In this document: in pieces, positions 1 through 8,421 of the stretch
Position numbering within the stretch: the stretch's first letter is position 1
Layout of the letters: each line of letters starts with the position of its first letter
Assembly: GCF_030297155.1 (NCBI RefSeq)
Contig: NZ_AP028067.1
Location: forward strand, 2,046,001-2,110,000
Origin: Vibrio sp. FE10
GTDB lineage: Bacteria > Pseudomonadota > Gammaproteobacteria > Enterobacterales > Vibrionaceae
DNA: 64,000 nucleotides
Direction: 5' to 3'
Notes under the pieces: model-generated
Databases searched by the model: none
Told to the model about the DNA's origin: nothing
The model's input: only the letters and a program-made list of their open reading frames with translations
Program-made: the position numbers and the translations under genes

Positions 1-22
1 TAGGCCAGTAAACAAATGCAAC

Positions 23-691
23 CTACGCGATGCTCAAATACTTGTGAGTTTGGATTGATAAGCGCCAATTGCGCTCAATGCAGGTATCAATACAAAGCTG
101 CGTCGCTCGATCTTTTTGGCTGATTGGTTGTAATGCGATAACAGTTTCACCCGAAACATCCGCTCGCTCTAATAAACCATCTAGCTGATCGATGTCTTTT
201 CCGGTTCCTACTGGATGCTTAATCTCGTTAGCGCGTTGTAAGGCACTATCTAAGATTTCCAGTTTCGCTTTCATTGCCACTTTTGGTGACACCGTAACCC
301 ACGTATCACTTGTTGCTTTGACTTCTGATGTTCCGCTGGTCTCAATCTGACAACGACAACCGTGTTGCTCAAATGCTTCAGTAAGAGGGACAAGATCATA
401 AATGCACGGCTCACCACCGGTAATCACAATGTGCTTAGCCGTGTAACCTTGCTTGATGTATTCATTCACGATTCCTTGAGCATCAATCGCAGACCAAGTT
501 GGTGAATCCTCTGTCTTAACCATAATATCGCCAAGGCTAGTTTCATCTTCAGGTAACGCTTCCCACGTCTGTTTGGTGTCACACCAAGAACAGCCTACTG
601 GGCAAATTTGTAGACGAACAAAAACAGCAGGAACGCCGGTAAATACGCCCTCGCCCTGAATGGTTTCAAACATTTCATTAATCTTGTACAA
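23..691 (-). CDS. queE: 7-carboxy-7-deazaguanine synthase QueE
   Basis: Radical SAM enzyme of queuosine/7-deazapurine synthesis. It rearranges 6-carboxytetrahydropterin to 7-carboxy-7-deazaguanine in the cytoplasm. The 222-residue product is full length for the E. coli-type family (about 223). It opens with the typical INEMFETIQGEG stretch and has the CX3CX2C iron-sulfur motif at C30, C34 and C37 (CPVGCSWC). A GGEP motif for SAM binding and a NEIKHPVG stretch are also present. It is transcribed alone, divergently from yidA, with a 184-bp gap. No preQ1 riboswitch fold was apparent upstream. Identification rests on near-continuous similarity to the E. coli protein as I remember it. Confidence 0.95.
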   Translation of the reverse strand: MYKINEMFETIQGEGVFTGVPAVFVRLQICPVGCSWCDTKQTWEALPEDETSLGDIMVKTEDSPTWSAIDAQGIVNEYIKQGYTAKHIVITGGEPCIYDLVPLTEAFEQHGCRCQIETSGTSEVKATSDTWVTVSPKVAMKAKLEILDSALQRANEIKHPVGTGKDIDQLDGLLERADVSGETVIALQPISQKDRATQLCIDTCIERNWRLSIQTHKYLSIA

Positions 692-875
692 CTTACCCTC
701 AGCTCAATCATTTGATGAAATTAATCAACCGCAGACCTTAAAGCACTTGCCGCTTTTGGTCAAACAAATGAGTACTGATAAATGAGTTGATCAAAGCCCT
801 AGCCTGAACTTTCAAGTTCCCTTATCCTTTCGCCCATTAGATTTCGTTAGCTTTTATTTTTTAGTAAGGAACAAC

Positions 876-1685
876 ATGTACAAACTGATTGCTCTTGATA
901 TGGACGGCACACTGCTCAACAGTGAAAAAGTGATTTCTCAAGAGAACAAAGATGCGATTGCCAAAGCACGTGCTGCAGGTGTGAAAGTGGTTCTGGCTTC
1001 TGGTCGTCCTTTAGAAGGCATGCAGAGTAAGTTAGACGAGCTTTCGATCAACGGCGAAGATGACTTTGTGCTCTTCTACAACGGCTCTATGGTTCAAAAC
1101 GTCTCTACAAAAGAACTCATTCATAGCGAAATCAGCCATGGTAAAGCCGCGAAAGAGATCGCAGCACTAGCTGAACAGCTTGGTGGTTATGTTCATGCAT
1201 TCAGCAAGATTCATGGCTTAATCACGCCTGAAAACAATGAGTACACCGCTATTGAAGCGCGTATTAACGGCTTAGAGATTACCGAGTTCGACTTTTCTCA
1301 ACTAGAAGACGACCACGAAATCATCAAAACTATGATTGTTGCTGAGCCAAGCAAACTCACCGAAATCATCAGCAAGTTGCCACAAGAGCTTAAGACTCAG
1401 TTTACTATCGTGCAAAGTGCACCATTCTTCTTAGAGTTCTTAAACCCAAATTCAAACAAGGGTGTGGGTATTGAGGCTATTGCTAAACATTTGGGGATTA
1501 CTGCGGAAGAAGTGATCTGCATGGGCGATGCTGAAAACGATCACCATATGCTTGAATACGCGGGCATGGGTATTGCGATGGAAAACGCGATGGAAGAAAC
1601 CAAGAAGCTTGCTGATTACATTACAGCAAGCAATGACGAGCACGGTGTAGCTGTCGCGATTGAAAAGTTTATCTTCAACTCGTAA
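876..1685 (+). CDS. yidA: Cof-type HAD-IIB sugar phosphatase YidA
   Basis: Predicted cytoplasmic sugar-phosphate phosphatase of the haloacid dehalogenase superfamily, subclass IIB. HAD motif I is DMDGT with the nucleophile at D8 and the acid/base at D10. Motif II is in LASGRP, and motif IV is the GDAEND stretch near residue 215. The 269-residue length and the whole order of motifs match E. coli YidA (270 residues). The start is supported by an AAGGA ribosome-binding site about 6 nt upstream of the ATG. It is a single gene followed by a strong bidirectional hairpin terminator. The physiological substrate cannot be read from the sequence. Confidence 0.93.
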   Translation: MYKLIALDMDGTLLNSEKVISQENKDAIAKARAAGVKVVLASGRPLEGMQSKLDELSINGEDDFVLFYNGSMVQNVSTKELIHSEISHGKAAKEIAALAEQLGGYVHAFSKIHGLITPENNEYTAIEARINGLEITEFDFSQLEDDHEIIKTMIVAEPSKLTEIISKLPQELKTQFTIVQSAPFFLEFLNPNSNKGVGIEAIAKHLGITAEEVICMGDAENDHHMLEYAGMGIAMENAMEETKKLADYITASNDEHGVAVAIEKFIFNS

Positions 1686-1738
1686 GCACTAGATAGAGCC
1701 CTTTGCTTTATCTGTCTCATCCTAAAATACATTGATAT

Positions 1739-1771
1739 AAAGAAGGCTGTGCATTGCACAGCCTTCTTTTT
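1739..1771. terminator. Bidirectional intrinsic terminator
   Basis: A perfect 15-bp inverted repeat (arm 1739-1753, containing GAAGGCTGTGCA) with a minimal loop is followed by a T-run on the plus strand and preceded by an A-run, so it works both ways. It sits between the convergent yidA and NUDIX/PAP2-like genes. Confidence 0.9.
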
Positions 1772-1790
1772 ACATGAGTCGTTCCACTTA

Positions 1791-3203
1791 TTATTGTCTA
1801 GCCCAAGGCAGACGAAATGCCACGACACCGAACAAAATCAAGATTGGAAAACGTAAGGTCTCAACAATAAAGGAAGCGATACCACTAAATGAGACAAAGC
1901 TGCCTGCCCAACTGATCAACAAATTGCCAACAAGTAACATCACAATAACCCCAACTACGATCTTAAATGAGAACTGACCCACCAAAGGTTTTGAGTCCGT
2001 TAACGTCACTAAACATGCAATCGTCATCAAAATCGCCAACCAAAAAGTGAATGTCGGTAGTGGCCAGATAACAGTCAGCACAACCGACATCAAGCATAAG
2101 CCCCACCACACAGCTTTAGAACTTAGTAATACACTAATATCAACATCAGGTTTCGCGTCTAATCTCACGATATGCCACGTCGCTAATGCGCCCATAACGC
2201 CGCCCATCAGTACGTCACTAAAGAATGCACTGCCAGAGTATGACTTAAACAGCATGATCCAAAGCAGACCAAAGACCACCAGCGCGAGCGATTTTTGATC
2301 AAACAAACGCTTTAGCTTCCAAAGAACTAACAAAGTTAAGCTAACCCACAAGGCGGCTAACAGACTTGGAAAGCTATACCCGCTACTCATTACCAATTTC
2401 AATGTTGGAAGGTAGGCATGCGGACGTGGAAACCCAAACCCTTGATGAGCAATTAAAGTCAGCAGAGTCACTGATATTAGCGTGAAACCAAATTTCAATG
2501 CGAAATTACGGCCAAAATGCCAAGCGACTAGCGGCAAGATCACGATAAAGATCCACGGCTTTGCTAATAAGTCTGTCAAAAGTACCGTATTAGCAAAAAC
2601 ATTCGGCAGGTTGTCGAACGTGTTTTGAAGTGAAACAATCCCGTTCAATTCTACTTGATGAACTTTAGGCGCTGCGCCCACCAGCTCAGTCACGTAAGTC
2701 ACAGGCTGATTTGTCGCGGATAAAAAGAATTCGTTAATCTCAGACCATTGCTCTGGGTAACGATATTGGTTTGCTTCCAATTCGGTTGGCGGCAATAACA
2801 TCGCGCGACTCACTTCCACTCCATAATGAGGAGCGAACCAAATTGGTAGCTCAAAGCCACCTAACTCATTTCGAGCTTGGTAGCTGATTACTTCAGAATC
2901 AGAAATACAATCATACACAACGGCACTGTCGGTATAACCCAATACATCACCGACCGTGACTGACAAACCCGCCTCTTCCCATGTTTCACGTTGCGCAGCC
3001 ACCGCTGGCGGTTCACCAGAAACAACGGTACCACCCGGCAAAGATAAATGACCTGTGATCAATTCATCAACCAACACGATTTGGTTATCAGCACGTACTA
3101 CACACAAAGCGCCCGCGATATGATCAGGCAAGGTGTTGTTAGCCCAAGCGGAAGTAGCACTCAAAAGAGACAAAATAAAAGCTAATAGATATCGAATAAC
3201 CAA
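1791..3203 (-). CDS. Membrane-anchored NUDIX hydrolase fused to a PAP2-like domain
   Basis: A 470-residue two-domain protein. Residues 1-21 are a signal peptide. Residues 28-165 form a NUDIX domain with a complete Nudix box at 58-80 (G58, E64, R72-E73, E76-E77, G79), so pyrophosphohydrolase activity is plausible. The N-terminal signal puts this domain in the periplasm. Residues 210-470 are several membrane segments resembling the PAP2 phosphatase fold: an RP at 260-261, SFPS at 277-280 and SD at 329-330. The two histidines expected in PAP2 motifs 2 and 3 (as in PSGH and HxxSD) appear to be replaced (SFPSLL, AFFSD). The C-terminal domain may therefore be a catalytically dead membrane anchor or substrate-binding module. 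The substrate is unknown. Confidence 0.8.
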   Translation of the reverse strand: MVIRYLLAFILSLLSATSAWANNTLPDHIAGALCVVRADNQIVLVDELITGHLSLPGGTVVSGEPPAVAAQRETWEEAGLSVTVGDVLGYTDSAVVYDCISDSEVISYQARNELGGFELPIWFAPHYGVEVSRAMLLPPTELEANQYRYPEQWSEINEFFLSATNQPVTYVTELVGAAPKVHQVELNGIVSLQNTFDNLPNVFANTVLLTDLLAKPWIFIVILPLVAWHFGRNFALKFGFTLISVTLLTLIAHQGFGFPRPHAYLPTLKLVMSSGYSFPSLLAALWVSLTLLVLWKLKRLFDQKSLALVVFGLLWIMLFKSYSGSAFFSDVLMGGVMGALATWHIVRLDAKPDVDISVLLSSKAVWWGLCLMSVVLTVIWPLPTFTFWLAILMTIACLVTLTDSKPLVGQFSFKIVVGVIVMLLVGNLLISWAGSFVSFSGIASFIVETLRFPILILFGVVAFRLPWARQ

Positions 3204-3287
3204 CGAATTTACCTAAAAATAAGAGAAGAAAGAGAAGACTGCTAATGCATCGAGCCTATTGTAATCAAACCCACACAAAATCGCTGT

Positions 3288-3767
3288 CTATGTTTTGTTC
3301 AAAGCCTTTCTCATCCATTGAATGTGAGGTGTGAACCCCATTTTTTGATAGAAGTCCTTGGCAGGTGAATTAAAGTCCCAAACCTCGACAAAAACCTGGG
3401 TGACACCATAGTCTTCAAAAGTAGATTCAACGCGATTAAACAACATTTGAGCCACATCCGCTTTTCGGTATTCTGGCAACACAAAAAGCTCATCGACACT
3501 GCCCATCTGAACCGGTTTACTCACGGTAGAAATAAGCTCACAAAAATGTCCCGAGATGAAGCCAACAATCAGCTCGCCCTTTAATGCCACATACACCAAG
3601 CACTCAGGATCATCTAAGTATCGTGCAATACTCTTTTCCTGTTCTATCTCTTCCGCCGTTTTAAAATGTTCAGGACACGCAATATGATGATGGTGGTGAA
3701 GATCAAACATCAACTCATTCAGTTGCTCTAGATCGGTGTGCTTTGCAGCCCTTAAGGTGACATTCAT
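3288..3767 (-). CDS. GNAT-family N-acetyltransferase
   Basis: A cytoplasmic 159-residue acetyltransferase of the GNAT fold. The stretch VDELFVLPEYRKADVAQML is the typical acetyl-CoA binding motif A region (R/Q-x-x-G/A), and the end FYQKMGF is the common motif B. The substrate is unknown. I chose the ATG at 3767, with a GAGAAG about 10 nt upstream. An in-frame TTG at 3785 would add six residues. There is no partner gene; the NUDIX/PAP2-like gene follows on the same strand after 84 bp, so co-transcription is possible. Confidence 0.82.
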   Translation of the reverse strand: MNVTLRAAKHTDLEQLNELMFDLHHHHHIACPEHFKTAEEIEQEKSIARYLDDPECLVYVALKGELIVGFISGHFCELISTVSKPVQMGSVDELFVLPEYRKADVAQMLFNRVESTFEDYGVTQVFVEVWDFNSPAKDFYQKMGFTPHIQWMRKALNKT

Positions 3768-3882
3768 GACAAGTACGCTTCTCAAACCTAATTGATAATT
3801 AAACTGAGTCTAGTTTACTTGCAGTGAGTATCTATACAAGTTATTGAATTAATTCGTTGTTTGAACTGCGTGTTTTAGATGC

Positions 3883-3914
3883 AAAAATGGCCACATAGAG
3901 TGACCATTTTTTTT
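3883..3914. terminator. Hairpin terminator, usable in both directions
   Basis: The inverted repeat AAAATGG-C-CAC / GTG-A-CCATTTT has one mismatch and a five-base loop, with A and T runs on its two sides. It ends the lipoprotein gene on the minus strand. Confidence 0.7.
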
Positions 3915-3956
3915 GATTTGGATTGAACCGATGAAACGTGTATCGACGCTCTCGCT

Positions 3957-4358
3957 TTATGCGCCGTTGTCTTCTTTCTCTTCATTGAGTTCAGCAAGCT
4001 GTTGTTCCAGTTCAATAAGCTTAATTTCCGCTTCCACTTCGGCAACTCGCTTTTCAGCGTCAGTACGATTATCTTGCGCTAAGCCGTCTGCCGTCACTTG
4101 GGTTCGCTGAGCATTTCGCGCGTCATCCGTATCTTTCATAGAACCCGCAACACCCCCAGTCACGCCACCTAACGCAGCACCCTTAACAGCTAAGCTTGCG
4201 TCTCCAGTCAGCGCACCCGCTGTCGCTCCTATTAAAGCACCGCCTATTGCACCACGGTTACGCGCTGCGTTTTCATTTTCGTTGTCAGTTGCAGGCGATG
4301 CACAACCAGAAAGAGTCACAATCAGTGTCGCTAAAAGGAAAGGTTTAGTGAATGTCAT
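3957..4358 (-). CDS. Glycine-zipper lipoprotein with C-terminal coiled coil
   Basis: A small outer-envelope lipoprotein of 133 residues. A signal peptide ends in the lipobox LSGC, with Cys19 as the expected lipidation site. Residues 33-75 are a glycine-zipper (repeated GxxxG, as in GGALIGATAGALTG and GGVTGGVAG), typical of YMGG/SlyB-like envelope proteins. The C-terminal 45 residues are charged and heptad-like (EKRVAEVEAEIKLIELEQQ), predicted as coiled coil. The function is not known; membrane insertion or envelope integrity is the usual inference for such proteins. Its upstream region shares a 24-bp block and a palindrome with the next gene. Confidence 0.75.
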   Translation of the reverse strand: MTFTKPFLLATLIVTLSGCASPATDNENENAARNRGAIGGALIGATAGALTGDASLAVKGAALGGVTGGVAGSMKDTDDARNAQRTQVTADGLAQDNRTDAEKRVAEVEAEIKLIELEQQLAELNEEKEDNGA

Positions 4359-4415
4359 AGGAGTCTCGCTTAGTTCTTCGTTTGGAATGAAGCCATCTTA
4401 AATAGAACCGTTAGC

Positions 4416-4465
4416 GAGATAAATAAAGCCAAGTTTAGACGATACATAATGTTCAGCTATGTATC
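4416..4465 (-). promoter_or_regulatory. Shared upstream element, copy A (conserved block plus palindrome)
   Basis: Plus-strand 4416-4439 matches 5108-5131 at 22 of 24 positions. It is followed by a palindrome with 8-bp arms (GATACATA / TATGTATC, 4441-4465). In gene orientation the palindrome lies upstream of the conserved block, which could hold the promoter of the lipoprotein gene. This is an interpretation of a direct sequence match. Confidence 0.6.
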
Positions 4466-4540
4466 ATTCAACCAACACATCATTAGAGGATGACATATAT
4501 CACTTGATTGAACTCTGCCCATCAAAAATGAAACAGCGAA

Positions 4541-4567
4541 AAAACAAAAAGCGACCAATAAGGTCGC
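4541..4567 (-). terminator. Intrinsic terminator of the 151-residue secreted protein gene
   Basis: On the minus strand the stem GCGACC/GGTCGC has a five-base loop and is followed by TTTTTGTTTT. It lies 28 bp beyond the stop codon at 4595. Confidence 0.85.
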
Positions 4568-4594
4568 CTCAATAACTCTTCTCTCTATAGCTTT

Positions 4595-5050
4595 TTAGTT
4601 CAACTTAGCCTTGGACCAAAAATTCTGCATATCGGCTGCGCTAACAGGTGGCCTTACACCGCAATCCCGATAATGGTTTTTATCACCTATACCCAGTATC
4701 TTGCCATTTGCCTCGTCAATCATAGCGGCAACTTGAACACCGTCTCCTTGATGGCGAGTCAGCACCACAATTTCGCCAGCTCTTTGTGACTTCACCGCAC
4801 CCAAAATTTGATACTCGTAGCGGCCTTTTCTTGAATTGACGATCATCTTGGAGTTAATTGGATCAGCATCATACCCTACGCCAATATCAAACACGGCTTG
4901 GTACAAATCGACACCTGTCTTGGAGACGCATTTAAATATCTTGGGATAGCTCAAAGGCTCTAGTAATGTCCGACTCGCTTCATCCTTTGAAATACTGGCA
5001 TTCGCAACGCCACTAACAAGTAAAGCAATCAACAAAAAGTAAGCTCGCAT
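4595..5050 (-). CDS. Small exported protein of unknown function
   Basis: I do not recognise this 151-residue protein. Residues 1-18 are a signal peptide (hydrophobic core YFLLIALLVSGV, then ANA-S), so the product is probably periplasmic or secreted. The mature part has two cysteines (FKCVSK and YRDCGVRPP) that could form a disulfide. It is a compact mixed alpha/beta sequence with no membrane segment. A TGAGGT ribosome-binding site lies 6 nt before the ATG, and this site is paired in a 9-bp hairpin in the leader. It shares an upstream element with the glycine-zipper lipoprotein gene, which suggests common regulation. Confidence 0.7.
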   Translation of the reverse strand: MRAYFLLIALLVSGVANASISKDEASRTLLEPLSYPKIFKCVSKTGVDLYQAVFDIGVGYDADPINSKMIVNSRKGRYEYQILGAVKSQRAGEIVVLTRHQGDGVQVAAMIDEANGKILGIGDKNHYRDCGVRPPVSAADMQNFWSKAKLN

Positions 5051-5057
5051 AAAAAGA

Positions 5058-5084
5058 CCTCATTATTGGTATTTCATAATGAGG
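5058..5084 (-). promoter_or_regulatory. Leader hairpin covering the ribosome-binding site
   Basis: A perfect 9-bp inverted repeat (CCTCATTAT and ATAATGAGG with a nine-base loop). In the mRNA of the 151-residue protein gene the second arm contains the AATGAGG ribosome-binding site, so folding would hide it. Confidence 0.6.
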
Positions 5085-5107
5085 CCATAGTAAATGCGAT
5101 GAATGGT

Positions 5108-5156
5108 GAGATGAATAAAGCCGAGTTTAGATAAAGCATCACGCCTAGTTATGCTT
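5108..5156 (-). promoter_or_regulatory. Shared upstream element, copy B (conserved block plus palindrome)
   Basis: Copy of the element at 4416-4465. The 24-bp block at 5108-5131 differs at two positions. The adjacent palindrome keeps its place but not its sequence (AAGCAT 5134-5139, ATGCTT 5151-5156). Confidence 0.6.
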
Positions 5157-5217
5157 CAATAATCCAGAACAAGCTCAATCTAAACCACCACACCAAAGCC
5201 AAAGTTCAACCTAGCGT

Positions 5218-7122
5218 TTACTTGCCGAGCTTTTCGGCAATTTCCGTTAAGCTTGTTGGATCATCAATCGTTGAAGGCACCACATATTGCTCACCTTCTG
5301 CGATTTGTCGGATGGTTCTGCGTAAGATCTTACCGGAGCGCGTCTTAGGCAGTCTCTCAACCACCAAAGCTTGCTTAAAGCATGCAACCGCCCCAATCTC
5401 GTTACGAACCTTACCCACCAACTCAGCTTGCAGTTCAATGCCATCGACTTTCACGCCATCTTTTAGCACGACCAAACCGAGTGGCAGTTGTCCTTTCAAG
5501 TCGTCGTGAATACCCACAACAGCACATTCGGCAATCGCTGGGTGACCACCAACGATCTCTTCCATTTCACCAGTAGACAATCGATGCCCAGCAACGTTAA
5601 TCACATCATCAATACGCCCCATGATAAATAGGTAACCATCTTCATCGAGATAACCACCGTCACCAGAAACATAATAACCCGGGAACTGACTCAAATAGCC
5701 GGATTCAAACCGATCATGATTGCGCCATACCGTGGGTAAACAACCTGGTGGCAACGGTCTTTTGAGTGCCACAAAACCTTGTTGATTCGTTTGTGCGATT
5801 TCACCCAACTCATTGAGGATCTCAACTTGATAACCCGGTACAGGTTTGGTTGAAGAACCCGCTTTCACAGGCAAAGACTCAAGTCCTGTAGGATTTGCAG
5901 AGATAGCCCACCCCGTCTCCGTTTGCCACCAGTGGTCAATAACTGGTTTGCTGGTATGAGATTCAACCCAATCCAATGTTGGCGGGTCTAAGCGCTCTCC
6001 CGCCATAAAAATCGACTTGAGCGATGATAAGTCATACTTGGTGAGCAACTCGCCTTCAGGATCTTCTTTCTTGATTGCTCTAAACGCTGTTGGCGCGGAA
6101 AACAACACATCGACGTTGTACTCTTCGCACACACGCCAGAATGCCCCTGGATCTGGCGTTCTGACAGGCTTACCTTCAAACAGAATCGTAGTACAGCCAT
6201 GAATCAGTGGCGCATAAACAATATAGGAATGCCCAACGACCCAACCGACATCAGAGGCCGCCCAAAACACGCCGTCTTGTGGCATATCGTAAATAGTGCT
6301 CATCGAATACTTCATGGCAACTGCATGGCCGCCATTATCACGGACAACACCTTTGGGTTTACCTGTCGTACCCGAGGTATACAAAATGTATAACGGGTCT
6401 GTCGCCAGAACGGGCACACACTCATGAGGCTCAGCGCCTGCAACGCCTTGTTGCCAATGCAAATCACGTTCGTTGTTTAACTCTGCAAGGCATTGCTCTC
6501 TTTGGAACACTACTACTTTTTCAGGCTTCCAGCGGCTATCCATGATTGCGCGGTCAACCATCGGTTTATACGGTAGAACTTTGTTGATTTCGATACCACA
6601 TGAGGCGGTAATCAAGACTTTGGGTTCAGCATCTTCAATTCGTACTGCAAGCTCGTGGGGCGCAAATCCGCCGAACACCACAGAGTGCACCGCACCTAAC
6701 CGAGCACAGGCTAACATTGCCATGGTTGCTTCAGGAATCATTGGCATGTAGATAACCACACGATCGCCTTTGGTTACGCCCTGTTCTGCCAACATACCAG
6801 CGGTCTTAGCCACTTGTTCGCGTAGCTCATTGTAAGTGTAAGACGACTTGATGCTTGTAACGGGCGAGTCGTAAATCAGCGCGACCCTATCACCACGGTC
6901 ATGTTCACAATGATAATCCAACGCTAACCAGCAGGTATTCATTACCCCATCAGGAAACCATCGTTCAATGCCATTATCGTCCGTTTGTAAAATTGTTTTT
7001 GGTGGTTCAAACCAATCTATCGCTTGTGATTGTGTTTCCCAGAACGAATTTGGGTCTTCCCTCGCCCATTGATACTCGGTGATGTAATCTGTTTTTCTAG
7101 TCATTCGATTCGTAGCAGACAT
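5218..7122 (-). CDS. prpE: Propionate-CoA ligase PrpE
   Basis: Activates propionate to propionyl-CoA with ATP and CoA, the entry step of the 2-methylcitrate cycle. The 634-residue length fits the family (E. coli 628). The AMP-binding P-loop YTSGTTGKPKG is at residues 248-258. The C-terminal PKTRSGK carries the catalytic lysine (about K598), which in Salmonella PrpE is controlled by acylation. I chose the ATG at 7122 because GGAGGAGG lies just upstream. An upstream in-frame ATG would add 22 residues without family support. It is the last gene of the prp operon, 117 bp after prpF. Confidence 0.94.
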   Translation of the reverse strand: MSATNRMTRKTDYITEYQWAREDPNSFWETQSQAIDWFEPPKTILQTDDNGIERWFPDGVMNTCWLALDYHCEHDRGDRVALIYDSPVTSIKSSYTYNELREQVAKTAGMLAEQGVTKGDRVVIYMPMIPEATMAMLACARLGAVHSVVFGGFAPHELAVRIEDAEPKVLITASCGIEINKVLPYKPMVDRAIMDSRWKPEKVVVFQREQCLAELNNERDLHWQQGVAGAEPHECVPVLATDPLYILYTSGTTGKPKGVVRDNGGHAVAMKYSMSTIYDMPQDGVFWAASDVGWVVGHSYIVYAPLIHGCTTILFEGKPVRTPDPGAFWRVCEEYNVDVLFSAPTAFRAIKKEDPEGELLTKYDLSSLKSIFMAGERLDPPTLDWVESHTSKPVIDHWWQTETGWAISANPTGLESLPVKAGSSTKPVPGYQVEILNELGEIAQTNQQGFVALKRPLPPGCLPTVWRNHDRFESGYLSQFPGYYVSGDGGYLDEDGYLFIMGRIDDVINVAGHRLSTGEMEEIVGGHPAIAECAVVGIHDDLKGQLPLGLVVLKDGVKVDGIELQAELVGKVRNEIGAVACFKQALVVERLPKTRSGKILRRTIRQIAEGEQYVVPSTIDDPTSLTEIAEKLGK

Positions 7123-7239
7123 AGTGCCTCCTCCATGATTTATCCATTTGTCCAAGCGCCTAGCTTTTGGCCGTTCACTTGGGTGCACTCTTTTCTCAGC
7201 GTTGTGTTCGTGAGCATCTAACCGTTCACGACAATCGCT

Positions 7240-8412
7240 TTACTTAGGAAAAGGCACACGGATGGCACCTTCCATGATCACTCGGGCACTACGACTCATT
7301 ATCGCCCTTTCTATTTTCCAACCGCTTTCCGTCTGCAGAGCTTTAGCACCCACCTTTAAGGTTCCTGATGGATGACCAAAAGTCACAAAATCACGGGAAC
7401 CCTCACCGGCTGCTAAGTTTACTAACGTACCCGGAACACTCGCTGCTGAAGCAATGGCGACTGCAGCTGTGCCCATCATGGCGTGATGCAGCTGCCCCAT
7501 AGACAAAGCTCGCACCAGAAGATCGGTATCGTCAGCTGAAACCGATTTACCACTTGAAGCTTGATACGCTTGGGGCTTAGCAACAAACGCAACTTTAGGT
7601 GTGTGTTGGCGTAATTCCGCTTCTTCTAAGGAATCGATAAGCCCCATTGCAACTGCGCCATGTGCTCGGATGGATTCAAACAGTGCCAAGGCTTTTGCAT
7701 CGCTGTTGATATCCGATTGAAGTTCAGTACCTTGATAGCCCACAGATTCAGCAACAACAAAAATAGTCGGTATACCGGCGTTAATGTACGTCGCTTTAAT
7801 ACAGCCCAGCTCAGGAACATCTAAGAAATCGACAACATTCCCTGTTGGAAACATAGAACCACTCGCGTCTGCTGGGTCTAGGAAATCAACTTGGATCTCA
7901 GCGGCGGGAAAAGTGACACCATCGAGTTCAAAATCTCCCAACTCTTGAACTTCACCATTAACGATAGGCACGTGAACAATGATGGTTTTTTCTATATTCA
8001 CTTGCCATACTCGGACCTCGACCACACCATTTTCTGGAATACGGTTTGAATCGACTAAGCCACTATGAATAGCAAATGGACCAACCGCTGCTGATAGGTT
8101 TCCGCAGTTACCACTCCAATCGACAAACGGCTTGTCTATCGCAACTTGCCCAAAGAGGTAATCAACATCGTGATCGGCTCTATTGCTCTTCGAAACAATC
8201 ACGGTTTTACTGGTACTGGATGTTGCGCCTCCCATACCGTCGGTTTGTTTACCATAAGGATCTGGGCTGCCAATCACACGCAGAAGTAATGCATCTCTCG
8301 CTTCTCCAGCAACTTGTGCTGAATCAGGCAAGTCATTCAACTTGAAGAAGACACCTTTACTCGTTCCTCCCCGCATATAGGTTGCAGGCACTTTTATCTG
8401 TTTAGTGTTCAT
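7240..8412 (-). CDS. prpF: AcnD-accessory 2-methylaconitate isomerase PrpF
   Basis: Isomerises the 2-methylaconitate made by AcnD so that an aconitase can hydrate it. Members have a diaminopimelate-epimerase-like fold. The 390-residue length and the start KVPATYMRGGTSKGVFFKL are characteristic, as is the DPYGKQTDGMGGATSSTSKT stretch. The ribosome-binding site TAGGAG includes the stop codon of acnD, and the start is only 9 nt after that stop, so the two genes are translationally coupled. This pairing replaces PrpD of enteric bacteria, as known from Shewanella and Vibrio. Confidence 0.95.
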   Translation of the reverse strand: MNTKQIKVPATYMRGGTSKGVFFKLNDLPDSAQVAGEARDALLLRVIGSPDPYGKQTDGMGGATSSTSKTVIVSKSNRADHDVDYLFGQVAIDKPFVDWSGNCGNLSAAVGPFAIHSGLVDSNRIPENGVVEVRVWQVNIEKTIIVHVPIVNGEVQELGDFELDGVTFPAAEIQVDFLDPADASGSMFPTGNVVDFLDVPELGCIKATYINAGIPTIFVVAESVGYQGTELQSDINSDAKALALFESIRAHGAVAMGLIDSLEEAELRQHTPKVAFVAKPQAYQASSGKSVSADDTDLLVRALSMGQLHHAMMGTAAVAIASAASVPGTLVNLAAGEGSRDFVTFGHPSGTLKVGAKALQTESGWKIERAIMSRSARVIMEGAIRVPFPK

Positions 8413-8421
8413 TACAAGCTC

